Of a stretch of DNA of 64,000 nt, positions 13,126-20,458 are shown piece by piece (the stretch's first letter is position 1; each line of letters begins with the position of its first letter). The position numbers and the translations under genes are program-made. Location of the stretch: the NCBI GenBank assembly GCA_028817895.1, contig JAPPOQ010000029.1, positions 37,157 to 101,156 of the forward strand, given 5' to 3'. The DNA comes from Ahrensia sp. GTDB taxonomy: Bacteria > Pseudomonadota > Alphaproteobacteria > Rhizobiales > Rhizobiaceae. The notes under the pieces were generated by a model that saw nothing but the letters and a program-made list of their open reading frames with translations, made no database searches and was not told the DNA's origin.

Positions 13126-13437
13126 TAGAGCAAGTCTCGCTCAGATTGGAGCAGTTTGATGGGATGGATTTTTCGATCTGGCGAGGAGAACACCGCAGAG
13201 CGATGCTGAGCATCGCGCGAGGATTTCGACGACGCCAGAGCGACAAAAGACACTCAAGCAATTCGTATGCAAGGCGATGAAAATGAAGAATAATCTGCAA
13301 TCGTTTGAACTTGTTTCTTTGCGCCCTGACCGTGTTGCGCACGAACTTGTGGTGCCCGCACCACGGCGTCGCACGCGCCCTGTCAGGCCACAAACTCCCT
13401 GCGCTCAAACGATTCAATCTGGGCGAGATTTGCTCTA
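13126..13437. repeat. 312-bp element with terminal inverted repeats, copy 1
   Basis: Both ends carry an imperfect inverted repeat of 33-34 bases: 13126-13159 begins TAGAGCAAGTCTCGC, and the reverse strand of 13405-13437 begins TAGAGCAAATCTCGC; both run on to GTTTGA. Inside are two conserved blocks. One holds GCGATGC-TGA-GCATCGC within a TCTGGCG/CGCCAGA arm (about 13176-13241). The other holds nested arms AATCGTTTGA/TCAAACGATT, CCTGAC/GTCAGG and GTGGTG-CCCG-CACCAC (about 13299-13414). It has no convincing coding frame. An inverted second copy starts at 63736. It fills most of the gene-free stretch 12995-13490. Confidence 0.85.
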
Positions 13438-13490
13438 AACGCCTTCATTGACATTTGAGCATTGAGGTTCGTGGCCATGGACAAGCGAGC

Positions 13491-14549
13491 ATGTCGATAA
13501 AAGCTTTGCTGTCATTGCTGGGCGGCTTTCTGCTTGCCCTCTACGCGTCCAACGCGTCCGCGGCGACGCCCGCCAAGAGACTGTTTGGCGCGAAGACCCT
13601 TCCAGCTGTCATGAAACCACAGGTCCATGGCTTCTACTCCAATGGCTGCATGCAGGGAGCGGTCGCGCTGCCCACTGACGGTCCGTACTGGCAAGCCATG
13701 CGCTTGTCCCGCCAACGCCGCTGGGGCCATCCCGACCTGATCAAGACCGTCGTTCGCCTGTCGGAAGATGCACGCAAAGTGGGCTGGAACGGGCTTCTTG
13801 TGGGTGACATCTCACAGGCCCGCGGCGGCCCAATGTTGACCGGGCATCGGTCCCATCAACTTGGTCTGGACGTTGATATCTGGCTGAATCCAATGCCGAA
13901 AGGCGAGCGCTACACCTACCACCAACGCGAAACCATTTCGGCACAATCCATGCTCGCCCATAATTCAAAGGGGCGTATCAACCAGAACAAGATCAGCCGC
14001 CGTTTCACCCAAGCCACCCATGGGTTGATCAAGACCGCAGCAAGTTACCCCAAAGTTGAGCGCGTTCTCGTTCACCCAACCATCAAGCGGGAACTGTGCC
14101 GCCGTGCGACCGGAGACCGGCGTTGGCTTTACAAGGTAAGACCCTTCTGGGGACATCACTATCACATGCATGTGCGCATGGGTTGCCCGGCCGATTCGCC
14201 CAATTGCCGATCCCAAAAACCCACAAAGGCAGACGATGGCTGCGGTGCGGAACTTGATTATTGGCACAGGGTCATGAACCCCAAGCCCGTGAAGAAGAAG
14301 GCGACCAAGAAGAAGCCCAAAAAGGTCGTCAAGGCCAAGCCCAGACGTCAGTTGCGCTTGGCCGACCTCCCTGACGCCTGCCGTGCTGTGCTGAATGCGC
14401 AAGCGCCTGATACGATCGAACAGGTGACGCTTCAGGTCCCTGGAGCGCACTCCATCTTTGTTCCTGAAAAGCCAATCGAAGCGTCGCTTGATGCTGGTGG
14501 AGGCGGGCTCAGCACTCTCACCGTGCCGACTTTTCGCCCTGCGAGATAG
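13491..14549 (+). CDS. mepA: Penicillin-insensitive murein endopeptidase MepA
   Basis: 352 residues from ATG 13491, with a signal peptide (about residues 1-24, ending ASNASA). The zinc metallopeptidase motif GHRSHQLGLDVDIW gives His119, His122 and Asp127; the second site is RPFWGHHYHMHVRMGCP. It cleaves D-alanyl-meso-diaminopimelyl cross-links in the periplasm. A lysine-rich, low-complexity linker (about residues 266-300) precedes a C-terminal extension not seen in E. coli MepA. The TTG at 13455 is a less likely start. Confidence 0.92.
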   Translation: MSIKALLSLLGGFLLALYASNASAATPAKRLFGAKTLPAVMKPQVHGFYSNGCMQGAVALPTDGPYWQAMRLSRQRRWGHPDLIKTVVRLSEDARKVGWNGLLVGDISQARGGPMLTGHRSHQLGLDVDIWLNPMPKGERYTYHQRETISAQSMLAHNSKGRINQNKISRRFTQATHGLIKTAASYPKVERVLVHPTIKRELCRRATGDRRWLYKVRPFWGHHYHMHVRMGCPADSPNCRSQKPTKADDGCGAELDYWHRVMNPKPVKKKATKKKPKKVVKAKPRRQLRLADLPDACRAVLNAQAPDTIEQVTLQVPGAHSIFVPEKPIEASLDAGGGGLSTLTVPTFRPAR

Positions 14550-14560
14550 TCACAAGTGGC

Positions 14561-14589
14561 ATGCAGATAGACTAAGACTCAGTCTGCAT
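14561..14589. terminator. Possible bidirectional terminator hairpin
   Basis: The arms ATGCAGA and TCTGCAT lie in the 29 bases between the convergent mepA and YjbR-like genes and reach over the latter's stop codon. There is no strong T-tract on either side, so termination here is only a suggestion. Confidence 0.3.
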
Positions 14590-14950
14590 TCAGCCCCAAT
14601 GACAGGCGCAGCTTCTTGGGAAGTTTTTGTGCCACCAGTCGATGCGCCTCACCGATATAGGCTTTCAGATCCTCGTCACTGAGTGCATCGCGCTCTTGCA
14701 TTTGGACCCATTTGTACCGCCCAAGATATGGCGCTGGGATCAGCCCCTTTTGTTCGGTCAGCAGTTTGGAAGAAAGGTCAGATGCCTTGAAAGCAATTTT
14801 TGGCGTCCCGTCGTCGCGCTCGTCGCCCCATGGACCGCACAGCGCAAAGATCTTGCCGCCCACCTTCCAGACATGGGCGCCACCCCATTGGACCACCATC
14901 TCGGTTGCTGGCAGCCCGCCGCAGAAAGCATCAAACTCCTGCGCATCCAC
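14579..14950 (-). CDS. YjbR/MmcQ-like DNA-binding-fold protein
   Basis: 123 residues from GTG 14950; TTG 14956, which overlaps the msrA stop, is an alternative. Features of the family are the early GLPATEMVVQWGGAHVWKVGGKIFAL, the FKASDLSSKLLTEQ strand-helix, and IPAPYLGRYKWVQM. YjbR proteins have a double-wing fold; their cellular role is not established. It is translated with or just after msrA on the same strand. Confidence 0.82.
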   Translation of the reverse strand: MDAQEFDAFCGGLPATEMVVQWGGAHVWKVGGKIFALCGPWGDERDDGTPKIAFKASDLSSKLLTEQKGLIPAPYLGRYKWVQMQERDALSDEDLKAYIGEAHRLVAQKLPKKLRLSLGLNAD

Positions 14951-14952
14951 AA

Positions 14953-15618
14953 TCAATCCGGTCGCACGGACTGTGGCAACGGGCAGGCAACGCCCGCACC
15001 TTTCATGTTGCAGTAGCCATCTGGGTTCTTCGCCAGATATTGCTGATGATACTCCTCGGCATAATAGAAGGTCGGGGCTTCCAGAATTTCCGTTGTGATT
15101 GAACTCCGGCCGGCCCGTTCAAGCTCGGCCGCATACATGTCACGCGATGCGATCGCCTGATCAAATTGCGCCTGCGTGGTGGTGTAGATGCCGGAGCGGT
15201 ATTGGGTGCCAGCGTCGTTGCCCTGTCTCATGCCCTGCGTCGGGTCATGATGCTCCCAAAACATCTGCAACAGCCTCTCAAGGGGAAGCTCAGCGGGCCG
15301 AAACACGATACGCACCGTTTCATTGTGACCTGTCAGCCCGGTGCACACTTCCTGATAGGTCGGATTGGGCGTGGTGCCGGCCTGGTAGCCCACTGCTGTA
15401 ACCCAGACGCCGGATTTCTCCCAAAACAGACGCTCGACGCCCCAGAAGCACCCCATGCCGACATAGATGGTCTCAGCATCGTCGGGCCCATCATCCTTCA
15501 ACGGGCGTCCATTGACGAAATGGGTCTGCGAAGTTGGTAGCGCCTGGTCACGCCCCGGCAAAATCATATCCGCGGTTGGCATCTTCAGCTTGCTTGTCAA
15601 TCGGTCGATCAAGAACAT
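14953..15618 (-). CDS. msrA: Peptide methionine sulfoxide reductase MsrA
   Basis: 221 residues. The catalytic motif is GMGCFWG with Cys57; the C-terminal resolving region is YLAKNPDGYCNMKGAGVACP. It reduces methionine-(S)-sulfoxide in proteins and the free amino acid. The N-terminal extension of about 50 residues before the core is usual in rhizobial MsrA. With the nearby peroxiredoxin it suggests an oxidative-stress flavour, but the two genes are not in one operon. Confidence 0.95.
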   Translation of the reverse strand: MFLIDRLTSKLKMPTADMILPGRDQALPTSQTHFVNGRPLKDDGPDDAETIYVGMGCFWGVERLFWEKSGVWVTAVGYQAGTTPNPTYQEVCTGLTGHNETVRIVFRPAELPLERLLQMFWEHHDPTQGMRQGNDAGTQYRSGIYTTTQAQFDQAIASRDMYAAELERAGRSSITTEILEAPTFYYAEEYHQQYLAKNPDGYCNMKGAGVACPLPQSVRPD

Positions 15619-15646
15619 CCGTGTCGTGCCTCCAAGTCTTTATGCT

Positions 15647-15970
15647 TCAATGGCTGGCGAAGCGCCCGAAAGGCTGGCTGCGTGACCTACCAAGCCAGGC
15701 CAGCAAGAGCGACACGGCACCCAATGCGAGCCAGCTGGGTATTTTGAGTGCCCAAAGCAAAACAGGGTCCCAGATGAAATCCATCGTCCATGCTTCGACT
15801 GCACTTCGCACCGCATCAAACGAGGCCTGATTGATTGTGACCCAGCTGTCCACCAGCGGCGTAAGCACAATCTGCGAAGCCGCGACAGACCGCGTAATGT
15901 CGATCATGGCCAACACCACCGCCAGAGCCAGCAACACCATCGCAAGCAGTCTGCAGCAGAATCGAAACAT
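15647..15970 (-). CDS. Small alphaproteobacterial inner-membrane protein
   Basis: 107 residues from ATG 15970 (MFRFCCRLLAMVLLALAVVL); the frame stays open to 16030, so a longer form is possible. It has one hydrophobic segment at the N-terminus with IDITRSVAASQIVLTPL after it, and a second near the C-terminus (LALGAVSLLLAWLG). Homologues with this ITRSIA...LTPL pattern are common in alphaproteobacteria and have no assigned function; some are misnamed as a cytochrome b6f subunit. It lies 28 bp upstream of msrA on the same strand. Confidence 0.7.
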   Translation of the reverse strand: MFRFCCRLLAMVLLALAVVLAMIDITRSVAASQIVLTPLVDSWVTINQASFDAVRSAVEAWTMDFIWDPVLLWALKIPSWLALGAVSLLLAWLGRSRSQPFGRFASH

Positions 15971-16233
15971 TGTGTGCCATGTGCTGTCGGGCGAACTCGA
16001 ACCGGCCCGGTTTTGCCTGTGAGAAGACATAGTGTTTCATTGGCCAAACGCCAAGCACCGTGAGATCATGAGCGAGCGTCACGTGAGGCGTAAAGACTAC
16101 TTTACCTGTCGTCGCATGGTTGAAATCGCTACAACCTTGTGCAACTACCCGGCCTGCAATGTCGAAGGGCGGTGTGCGGCTCTTGAACGGTTGGTGCTCG
16201 CATTTCGTGTTCACCATTCGGGATTGGGTTCGC

Positions 16234-16262
16234 TTGTCTTCGACCCCTCGGATATCAATATT
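16234..16262 (+). promoter_or_regulatory. Candidate promoter of tRNA-Ser
   Basis: TTGTCT (16234-16239) and AATATT (16257-16262) are separated by 17 bases and lie 12 bases before the tRNA. This fits a sigma-70 type promoter. The rest of 15971-16233 shows no gene that I can support. Confidence 0.4.
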
Positions 16263-16274
16263 CGAGGAATATGC

Positions 16275-16365
16275 GGAGAGGTGGCCGAGTGGTCGAAGGC
16301 GCACGCCTGGAAAGTGTGTAGGCGGTGATCCCGTCTCCGGGGTTCGAATCCCCGTCTCTCCGCCA
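16275..16365 (+). tRNA. tRNA-Ser (GGA anticodon)
   Basis: 91 nt including the encoded CCA (16363-16365). The acceptor arms GGAGAGG and TCTCTCC pair, followed by discriminator G. The D-arm is GCCGAGTGGTCGAAGGC, the anticodon loop CTGGAAA has GGA at 16309-16311, a long variable arm follows as expected for serine, and the T-arm is GGGGTTCGAATCCCC. Reading frames antisense to it are artefacts. Confidence 0.97.
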
Positions 16366-16403
16366 TTTTCAGATGCGTCCATGTCTCTTGCTTCGTGGTG
16401 GTT

Positions 16404-16408
16404 GTCGA
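16404..16408. repeat. Left target-site duplication GTCGA
   Basis: GTCGA directly precedes the first prophage base and is repeated directly after the last one (56800-56804). A 5-bp duplication is the hallmark of Mu-type transposition. Confidence 0.9.
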
Positions 16409-16456
16409 TGTAGCGGGCGCGTAAATCTGCAGTGATTGACACTTAAGTCTGCAGTA
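16409..16456 (+). other. Prophage left-terminus transposase sites L1 and L2
   Basis: L1, AAATCTGCAGTG (16423-16434), is the exact reverse complement of the sites at 56657-56668 and 56773-56784. L2, AAGTCTGCAGTA (16445-16456), is a one- or two-mismatch version 22 bases further in. By analogy with Mu attL/attR these are MuA-type binding sites. Confidence 0.8.
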
Positions 16457-16538
16457 AATTTTTGAGATGGGAAGGGCCAGATTCGCCCATCGTGACCCTT
16501 TCCAGATGGCTCTTAATAGGTGCCTTGAAGGCTTCTCG

Positions 16539-16796
16539 TCAGCTTCGAGAAACTGGAGGCTTCTGGTACAGGATTTGGTGTATCTTACCGAGGTTCTCCT
16601 CCACCTCTTTGAGCGGGTCCGTGCAGAACTCGATGAGGAAGCACAGATCGACCGAATTGATCTCGCCGAGTTCGCCATTGATCTGCCCGCACATGTCGCT
16701 GATGCAGCGCAGGGCAGCGATGCAACAGTCAAGCTGGTTGCGCCCGTCCATTAGAAGATCACCGCAATGCTGCTCGGTTGTTTTTGCATCCGCCAT
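16539..16796 (-). CDS. Small prophage protein of unknown function (85 aa)
   Basis: Starts at ATG 16796, overlapping the stop of the BRO-like frame (TGATG), with GGAGG upstream. The protein has five cysteines and a helical middle (LLMDGRNQLDCCIAALRCIS, EVEENLGKIHQIL). I do not recognise the family. The coupling with the BRO gene suggests a shared transcript. It is the last gene before the left end of the prophage. Confidence 0.6.
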   Translation of the reverse strand: MADAKTTEQHCGDLLMDGRNQLDCCIAALRCISDMCGQINGELGEINSVDLCFLIEFCTDPLKEVEENLGKIHQILYQKPPVSRS

Positions 16797-17379
16797 CAGG
16801 ACGCCTCCGCAGCTGGAGGGCAGGCGCGCAGGACACCAGATATGGCAGCGCTTGATCGTCCGGTTTTTTTGACGATCTCGCTCTGCATCAGACCGTCATT
16901 CGCCAAGCGGCGGATAGTGGCAATCTCCTCATCGGTCATCGGCGGCCGTGCGGCGCGCTTGGGCTTCGGTTTCGCCGTCTGCTCCAGCAGGGCGATCTTG
17001 TCGTGCAGCAGCTCGATATAGGCCGAAACAGGCACAGTGCCGTCGCTGCCAAAGCCTTCTGGTGTCGCCTTGCCCCCAAATGAGCCAGAGCGTCGGATTT
17101 CGGGCAGGACCTCATGGCACACCCAACGGCCTCCGGCTTGCGCGATTTGAAGATGAGCCGGTACAGGCCGGGTTCGTTGACGCAGATCATCTGCTGTTCG
17201 CCTTGAGCGGTGGGTATAGTGTACCCACCCCTTTCGTCATCAGGTAACGCGTTCAACGCCTGGTGGTGGTCACTGATATCGAGGAGCCCGTAGACATCCT
17301 TGCCCACAAACCAAGGTTCGCTATTGACAAGTGTGTCGCGCAATTCGCGGCCTTCAAATTCAAAAGTCTGGAGTGTCAT
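16796..17379 (-). pseudogene. BRO-N family antirepressor-like gene, frameshifted
   Basis: From ATG 17379 the frame encodes a BRO-N domain: MTLQTFEFEGRELRDTL, WFVGKDVYGLLDISDHHQAL, MICVNEPGLYRLIFKSRKPE. At about 17126 it leaves the family. The expected continuation, WVCHEVLPEIRRSGSFGG then YIELLHDKIALLEQTAK and a C-terminal HTH-like segment, resumes in another frame down to 16796. BRO proteins usually have about five residues between PEA and WV, so roughly 13 bases are missing. BRO-N proteins act as phage antirepressors. The gene is probably inactive in this copy. Confidence 0.82.
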
Positions 17380-17422
17380 AATCGCTGTTCCATTTCTAGT
17401 GGACGCCGGGGACGACCCGGCA

Positions 17423-17501
17423 CCGGGAGCTAGAAACCAGCAACGATCTGGCGGGTTTATTCCCCGTCCGAAGACGGGTCTTGTATTCACCGCACTCCCG
17501 G
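17423..17501 (-). ncRNA. C4-type antisense RNA upstream of the BRO antirepressor gene
   Basis: On the minus strand a perfect closing stem CCGGGAG (17501-17495) / CTCCCGG (17429-17423) encloses GCGG...CCGC, the hairpin CCCGTC-TTCG-GACGGG and the hairpin CCAG...CTGG. This multi-stem layout, the length of 79 nt and the place just before an antirepressor gene match C4 RNAs of phages P1/P7. The segment TTTCTAG next to the closing stem is complementary to CTAGAAA at 17393-17399, beside the BRO ribosome site, as expected for translational silencing. A further hairpin GCCGGG-TCGTC-CCCGGC follows. Confidence 0.78.
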
Positions 17502-17612
17502 AAAATCGGTTCTTCGGAAAGACCTGATTTGAGCCGTTTTGTCGGAGCATGCCCGAGGTCAGTCGAGCGGCAGTCGTTGAAGGTGTTTCTAGCACCGTAG
17601 AGCACGATAGAG

Positions 17613-18266
17613 ATGTCACAGGGCTTGTCAATGTGGGCGGCGTTGCGTTTGAATTGGCCCATGTTCTGGGACATGTTCAAAAACACCTATGTCGACCACG
17701 CCGGAGAGAAGGTCGATCTCGCGCCAATTGCCCGCGATGCAATCCGCCGCCTCGGTCTCTTCAAGCCCAAACAGTCACGCTGGCTGGCAGCAATGGTTGC
17801 AAAGGACTTCAATAAGGGAAGCCGTGCCATAGCATCTGCCATGCGAAAGCGTGGTCGCGCCATGGCAATTGAGGAGCGCAAAGCTGCGGGATTGGGGCGT
17901 GCAATGATGGGCGATGACCTGTGGAGCCGTCTTAACCCGAATGACCGCGATAATGTCGCTGATCGTCTCGTGCTCATCATAAACCGCATCTGCATCCACG
18001 CTTACAGACAGGGCAAATACAAGCAGATGGAGCGGGAAGGCGGTCCTGGTTATGGGGTGCACAGTGATGAGATCGTCATAGAGAATCCCGGAGACCTGCA
18101 TCCACCTTGCCACGCAGTAAAGAAGAGATGGCTGGGCAGAACGGTCCGCTTCCGAAAGTGTCCGCAGTTGCCATTGCGCAGGTGCGACGCTGCAATATGC
18201 CACTGCAACATCACGCCCGCCTGGCTCGTTGGATCAGGTTCAAGAAGAGTACGAAAGCGCCGATAG
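17613..18266 (+). CDS. Plus-strand prophage accessory protein, unknown (217 aa)
   Basis: Runs against the surrounding late genes, divergent from the C4/BRO unit, and ends 8 bp before the convergent gene at 18275. The first 170 residues look like a helical, charged globular protein (APIARDAIRRLGLFKPKQS, AYRQGKYKQMEREGGPGYG). The last 45 residues are cysteine- and arginine-rich and less convincing. The start may be ATG 17613 or 17631. No family recognised; its position fits a moron-type cargo gene. Confidence 0.55.
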   Translation: MSQGLSMWAALRLNWPMFWDMFKNTYVDHAGEKVDLAPIARDAIRRLGLFKPKQSRWLAAMVAKDFNKGSRAIASAMRKRGRAMAIEERKAAGLGRAMMGDDLWSRLNPNDRDNVADRLVLIINRICIHAYRQGKYKQMEREGGPGYGVHSDEIVIENPGDLHPPCHAVKKRWLGRTVRFRKCPQLPLRRCDAAICHCNITPAWLVGSGSRRVRKRR

Positions 18267-18274
18267 GCTGGACA

Positions 18275-19018
18275 TCATCGCAGCCCTTCGCTGCCGAGCA
18301 CTTCAGGCGTTTTGGGCGGCACAGTGTCGGGTGGTGCGAGCACCGCATCGCCCATCCAACCGGGGTCCGCCACAAAGTCCATGACAAGCCGCGCCTCACG
18401 AAACCCCTGAACGGCCTGCCGCAAAGCTTCTTCATCGGTCTCGTGCAACTCAGTCGTGCTGCGCATGAAGGCCAGTGGATCAGCGTAAGCCCGCAACTGG
18501 GCCACATAACCCTTCGGCGATGAGAGCAGTTCGGACAGGCCGTAGCATTGCGCCAATTCGACGATCTGCGCGCCATCCATGGCCATCAAATCGGCATCGA
18601 TCGACACTCCATTCCAAATCGATGTTGGCGGGCCTCCATCCTGGCACTCACTGTCCAGCAGTGTTCCACCAAGAGCATGTGAATCGCCGATCACAGCCGG
18701 GCGGTCATCCTGTATTTGAGCGAGCGCCTGGCGCAAGCCGCGCATGCCGGTGATCGCCTCAAGCAGTGCCATATGCTGGTTGGAACGACGATGACTGTTG
18801 CTTTCCCAACTCGTCGTGCGGCTCGCATCGTGCCAGATGCGACAGGAAAAGCCGCCGCCGACCATGGGATGAAACGCGACCCGTCCATAGCGATGTGCCA
18901 AAGACATCGCCTCATGCGTCATCATCAGGCGCAGATCATCGTGGATGTGATCACCCGCTTCCAGCGCTGCCTCGGCGGCCTGTTGGCGGCGCATGTTTTC
19001 AAAAAATGGGTCCGTCAT
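18275..19018 (-). CDS. Prophage protein of unknown function (247 aa)
   Basis: Starts at ATG 19018 with a good TAGGAG site 7 bases ahead. The product has a helical N-terminus (PFFENMRRQQAAEAALEAG) and a central MVGGGFSCRIWHDAS stretch, with no signal peptide or membrane segment. I do not recognise it. It is at the 3' end of the tail-accessory gene run, convergent with the plus-strand gene. A 17-codon frame upstream at about 19021-19074 is too short to call. Confidence 0.65.
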   Translation of the reverse strand: MTDPFFENMRRQQAAEAALEAGDHIHDDLRLMMTHEAMSLAHRYGRVAFHPMVGGGFSCRIWHDASRTTSWESNSHRRSNQHMALLEAITGMRGLRQALAQIQDDRPAVIGDSHALGGTLLDSECQDGGPPTSIWNGVSIDADLMAMDGAQIVELAQCYGLSELLSSPKGYVAQLRAYADPLAFMRSTTELHETDEEALRQAVQGFREARLVMDFVADPGWMGDAVLAPPDTVPPKTPEVLGSEGLR

Positions 19019-19086
19019 GATGCGTCTCCTATTGGCTTGCAAAGCTGTCTTCACGAGAGGCGTCGTCGCGCGCGTCGGTCATCAGC

Positions 19087-19380
19087 TCAATACGCGCCCC
19101 ACATGAAACGCAGATCGGCCACCGACCGCACCGCGAATATCCAGTCGTTGTGCTCACGACGCGCAGCCACCAGCTGCACGCCGCAATCGTCACATTCGAA
19201 GGATGATGCGCCAGGCGGAATATCGGTCACAAAACCTTCCTGGTCTCGGTCGAACCAGATCGTGGTGGCATGGTCCAGCACGTCGTCATAGACGTTCGCT
19301 CCGCAGCGTGGGCAGCAGAAGCCCTCACCATCGATCCGGGTTGTGGAACGGCCGCCTTGCGTCATCGCAGTGCCGCTCAC
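19087..19380 (-). CDS. Zinc-ribbon-like small prophage protein (97 aa)
   Basis: Two cysteine pairs, CPRCG (about residues 23-27) and CDDCG (about 63-67), form a four-cysteine zinc ribbon. Overlaps the preceding gene by ATGA at 19377-19380, so translation is probably coupled. Function unknown; such ribbons in phage accessory genes may bind nucleic acid or protein partners. Confidence 0.65.
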   Translation of the reverse strand: MSGTAMTQGGRSTTRIDGEGFCCPRCGANVYDDVLDHATTIWFDRDQEGFVTDIPPGASSFECDDCGVQLVAARREHNDWIFAVRSVADLRFMWGAY

Positions 19381-19580
19381 AGCGCCGCCCGAACGGCGGC
19401 GTCCTTCGCCTCAAGCAGCTTGCGCAGGGCGACGGAGCGCTCTGGGCAGCGTGGCAGGGTTTCCACAATGTCTGCAGCCAGAGCCGAAAACGGGGCGCTG
19501 ACGGCCTTTAGATGGGGCGGCAAATGCTCGAATGCGAAGAACCGCAGGATCGGCTCTAGCGGAGTGTCGTCGTCTTTCAT
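19377..19580 (-). CDS. Conserved small phage protein (67 aa), LRFFAFEHLPPHL type
   Basis: Starts at ATG 19580 with AAAGGA 8 bases upstream. The sequence LRFFAFEHLPPHLKAVSAPF, then ETLPRCPERSVALRKLLEAK, is a pattern I know from many phage and prophage lysis/tail regions, where it is an unnamed small protein. Soluble and helical. Coupled to the zinc-ribbon gene after it and close to the membrane gene before it. Confidence 0.75.
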   Translation of the reverse strand: MKDDDTPLEPILRFFAFEHLPPHLKAVSAPFSALAADIVETLPRCPERSVALRKLLEAKDAAVRAAL

Positions 19581-19596
19581 GGCGTGTCCTTTCGCC

Positions 19597-19770
19597 TCAA
19601 ACAAAAATCGAAAAGATCATGGCCACACCGGCCAGAGCCGAAGGTCCGGTGAACACGCCCCAGAAGAACAGAAATATCCGCATGGCCATGGACGTACTCG
19701 GCGGCATCGCCATCGCGCCGATTAGCGCGGCGACCACATAAATCGGCCAAAAGTGAAGCCATATTTCCAT
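19597..19770 (-). CDS. 57-aa membrane protein, possible holin
   Basis: Reads MEIWLHFWPIYVVAALIGAM to the end ...GVAMIFSIFV with a TGA at 19597-19599. Two hydrophobic segments (about residues 6-22 and 30-57) are joined by a short PPSTS turn. It sits 20 bp after the gene at 19791 and 16 bp before the one at 19580, leaving no gap in the operon. Two-segment small membrane proteins in this position are often holins or antiholins; that role is inferred. Confidence 0.65.
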   Translation of the reverse strand: MEIWLHFWPIYVVAALIGAMAMPPSTSMAMRIFLFFWGVFTGPSALAGVAMIFSIFV

Positions 19771-19790
19771 GCGTCCGATCTGCCCTTGCG

Positions 19791-20447
19791 CTATGACGGT
19801 CTGTCCTTCAGGTGATCCATCACCGCCGCCATCACTGCGGCCTTTTGCGTCTCGATCAGATTGTCGATCTCCGCGACCGGTGCTGTGGCAATGGCCTTTG
19901 TCAGGCGCGCCTGGGTCCCATCAAGCAGGCCGACCGCCTTGCGGTACCAATGCGCCATTGCGATCTGTTGGCGCGCCAAATCTTCAATCGTCTCGTCAAG
20001 GCCCCGTGCAGCTGTTTCAGCCTCAAGGCCCCGCACGTCGTCCAATGAGGCCGCGTCATCGAGCACGCGCTGCGCGATGCTTGCCTTGTCCGGCCAAGCC
20101 GCGATGGCGCGCGGATCGGCGCCGCCCGAAAGCTGTTCGCGCAGCTGCGAGGTGAAGTCTTCGACCGATTGAACCGCAAGCCGCCGTTGCGCATCCTCTT
20201 CCATAGCCTCGCGGCGGGTGACCAGTTCATCGGCCTCCATATCCATGGCAGCGAGTGTCGCCTGGATGGCCTTGAGATCGGCCTTGGCGGGGCTGTCATC
20301 AGGCGCGCTGATGACCTCAATGCGGGCGCTTTCATCATCGAGCGGCACCAAGCAGACCCATTCTTCGACGAGATCGGCACCGTGTTTGGCAATCAGGTCA
20401 GCCCTGATCACCGGCCAGTTTGAAATGCTGCATTCAATCGCACTCAT
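19791..20447 (-). CDS. Tail-fibre-associated protein, coiled-coil rich
   Basis: 218 residues from ATG 20447 with a strong AGGAGG site. The N-terminal 60 residues are compact (SNWPVIRADLIAKHG, EEWVCLVPLDDESARIEVI). The remainder is almost all helix with heptad-like patterns (MEADELVTRREAMEEDAQRR and onward). It follows the tail-fibre gene by 11 bp, the usual place of a fibre-assembly chaperone or second fibre part, but it does not match the classical Tfa sequence that I know. Confidence 0.6.
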   Translation of the reverse strand: MSAIECSISNWPVIRADLIAKHGADLVEEWVCLVPLDDESARIEVISAPDDSPAKADLKAIQATLAAMDMEADELVTRREAMEEDAQRRLAVQSVEDFTSQLREQLSGGADPRAIAAWPDKASIAQRVLDDAASLDDVRGLEAETAARGLDETIEDLARQQIAMAHWYRKAVGLLDGTQARLTKAIATAPVAEIDNLIETQKAAVMAAVMDHLKDRPS

Positions 20448-20458
20448 GGCTGCGCCTC

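Noticed and set aside
16275..16409. tRNA-Ser as a phage attachment site
   Set aside because: Integration is by transposition: no tRNA fragment is repeated at 56.8 kb and there is no integrase gene; the 5-bp duplication explains the junctions.
15816..16732. Long minus-strand frames over the tRNA-Ser gene (with segments such as RRGFEPRRRDHRLHTFQA)
   Set aside because: They are translations of the antisense strand of a tRNA, a known annotation artefact; no independent start or family.
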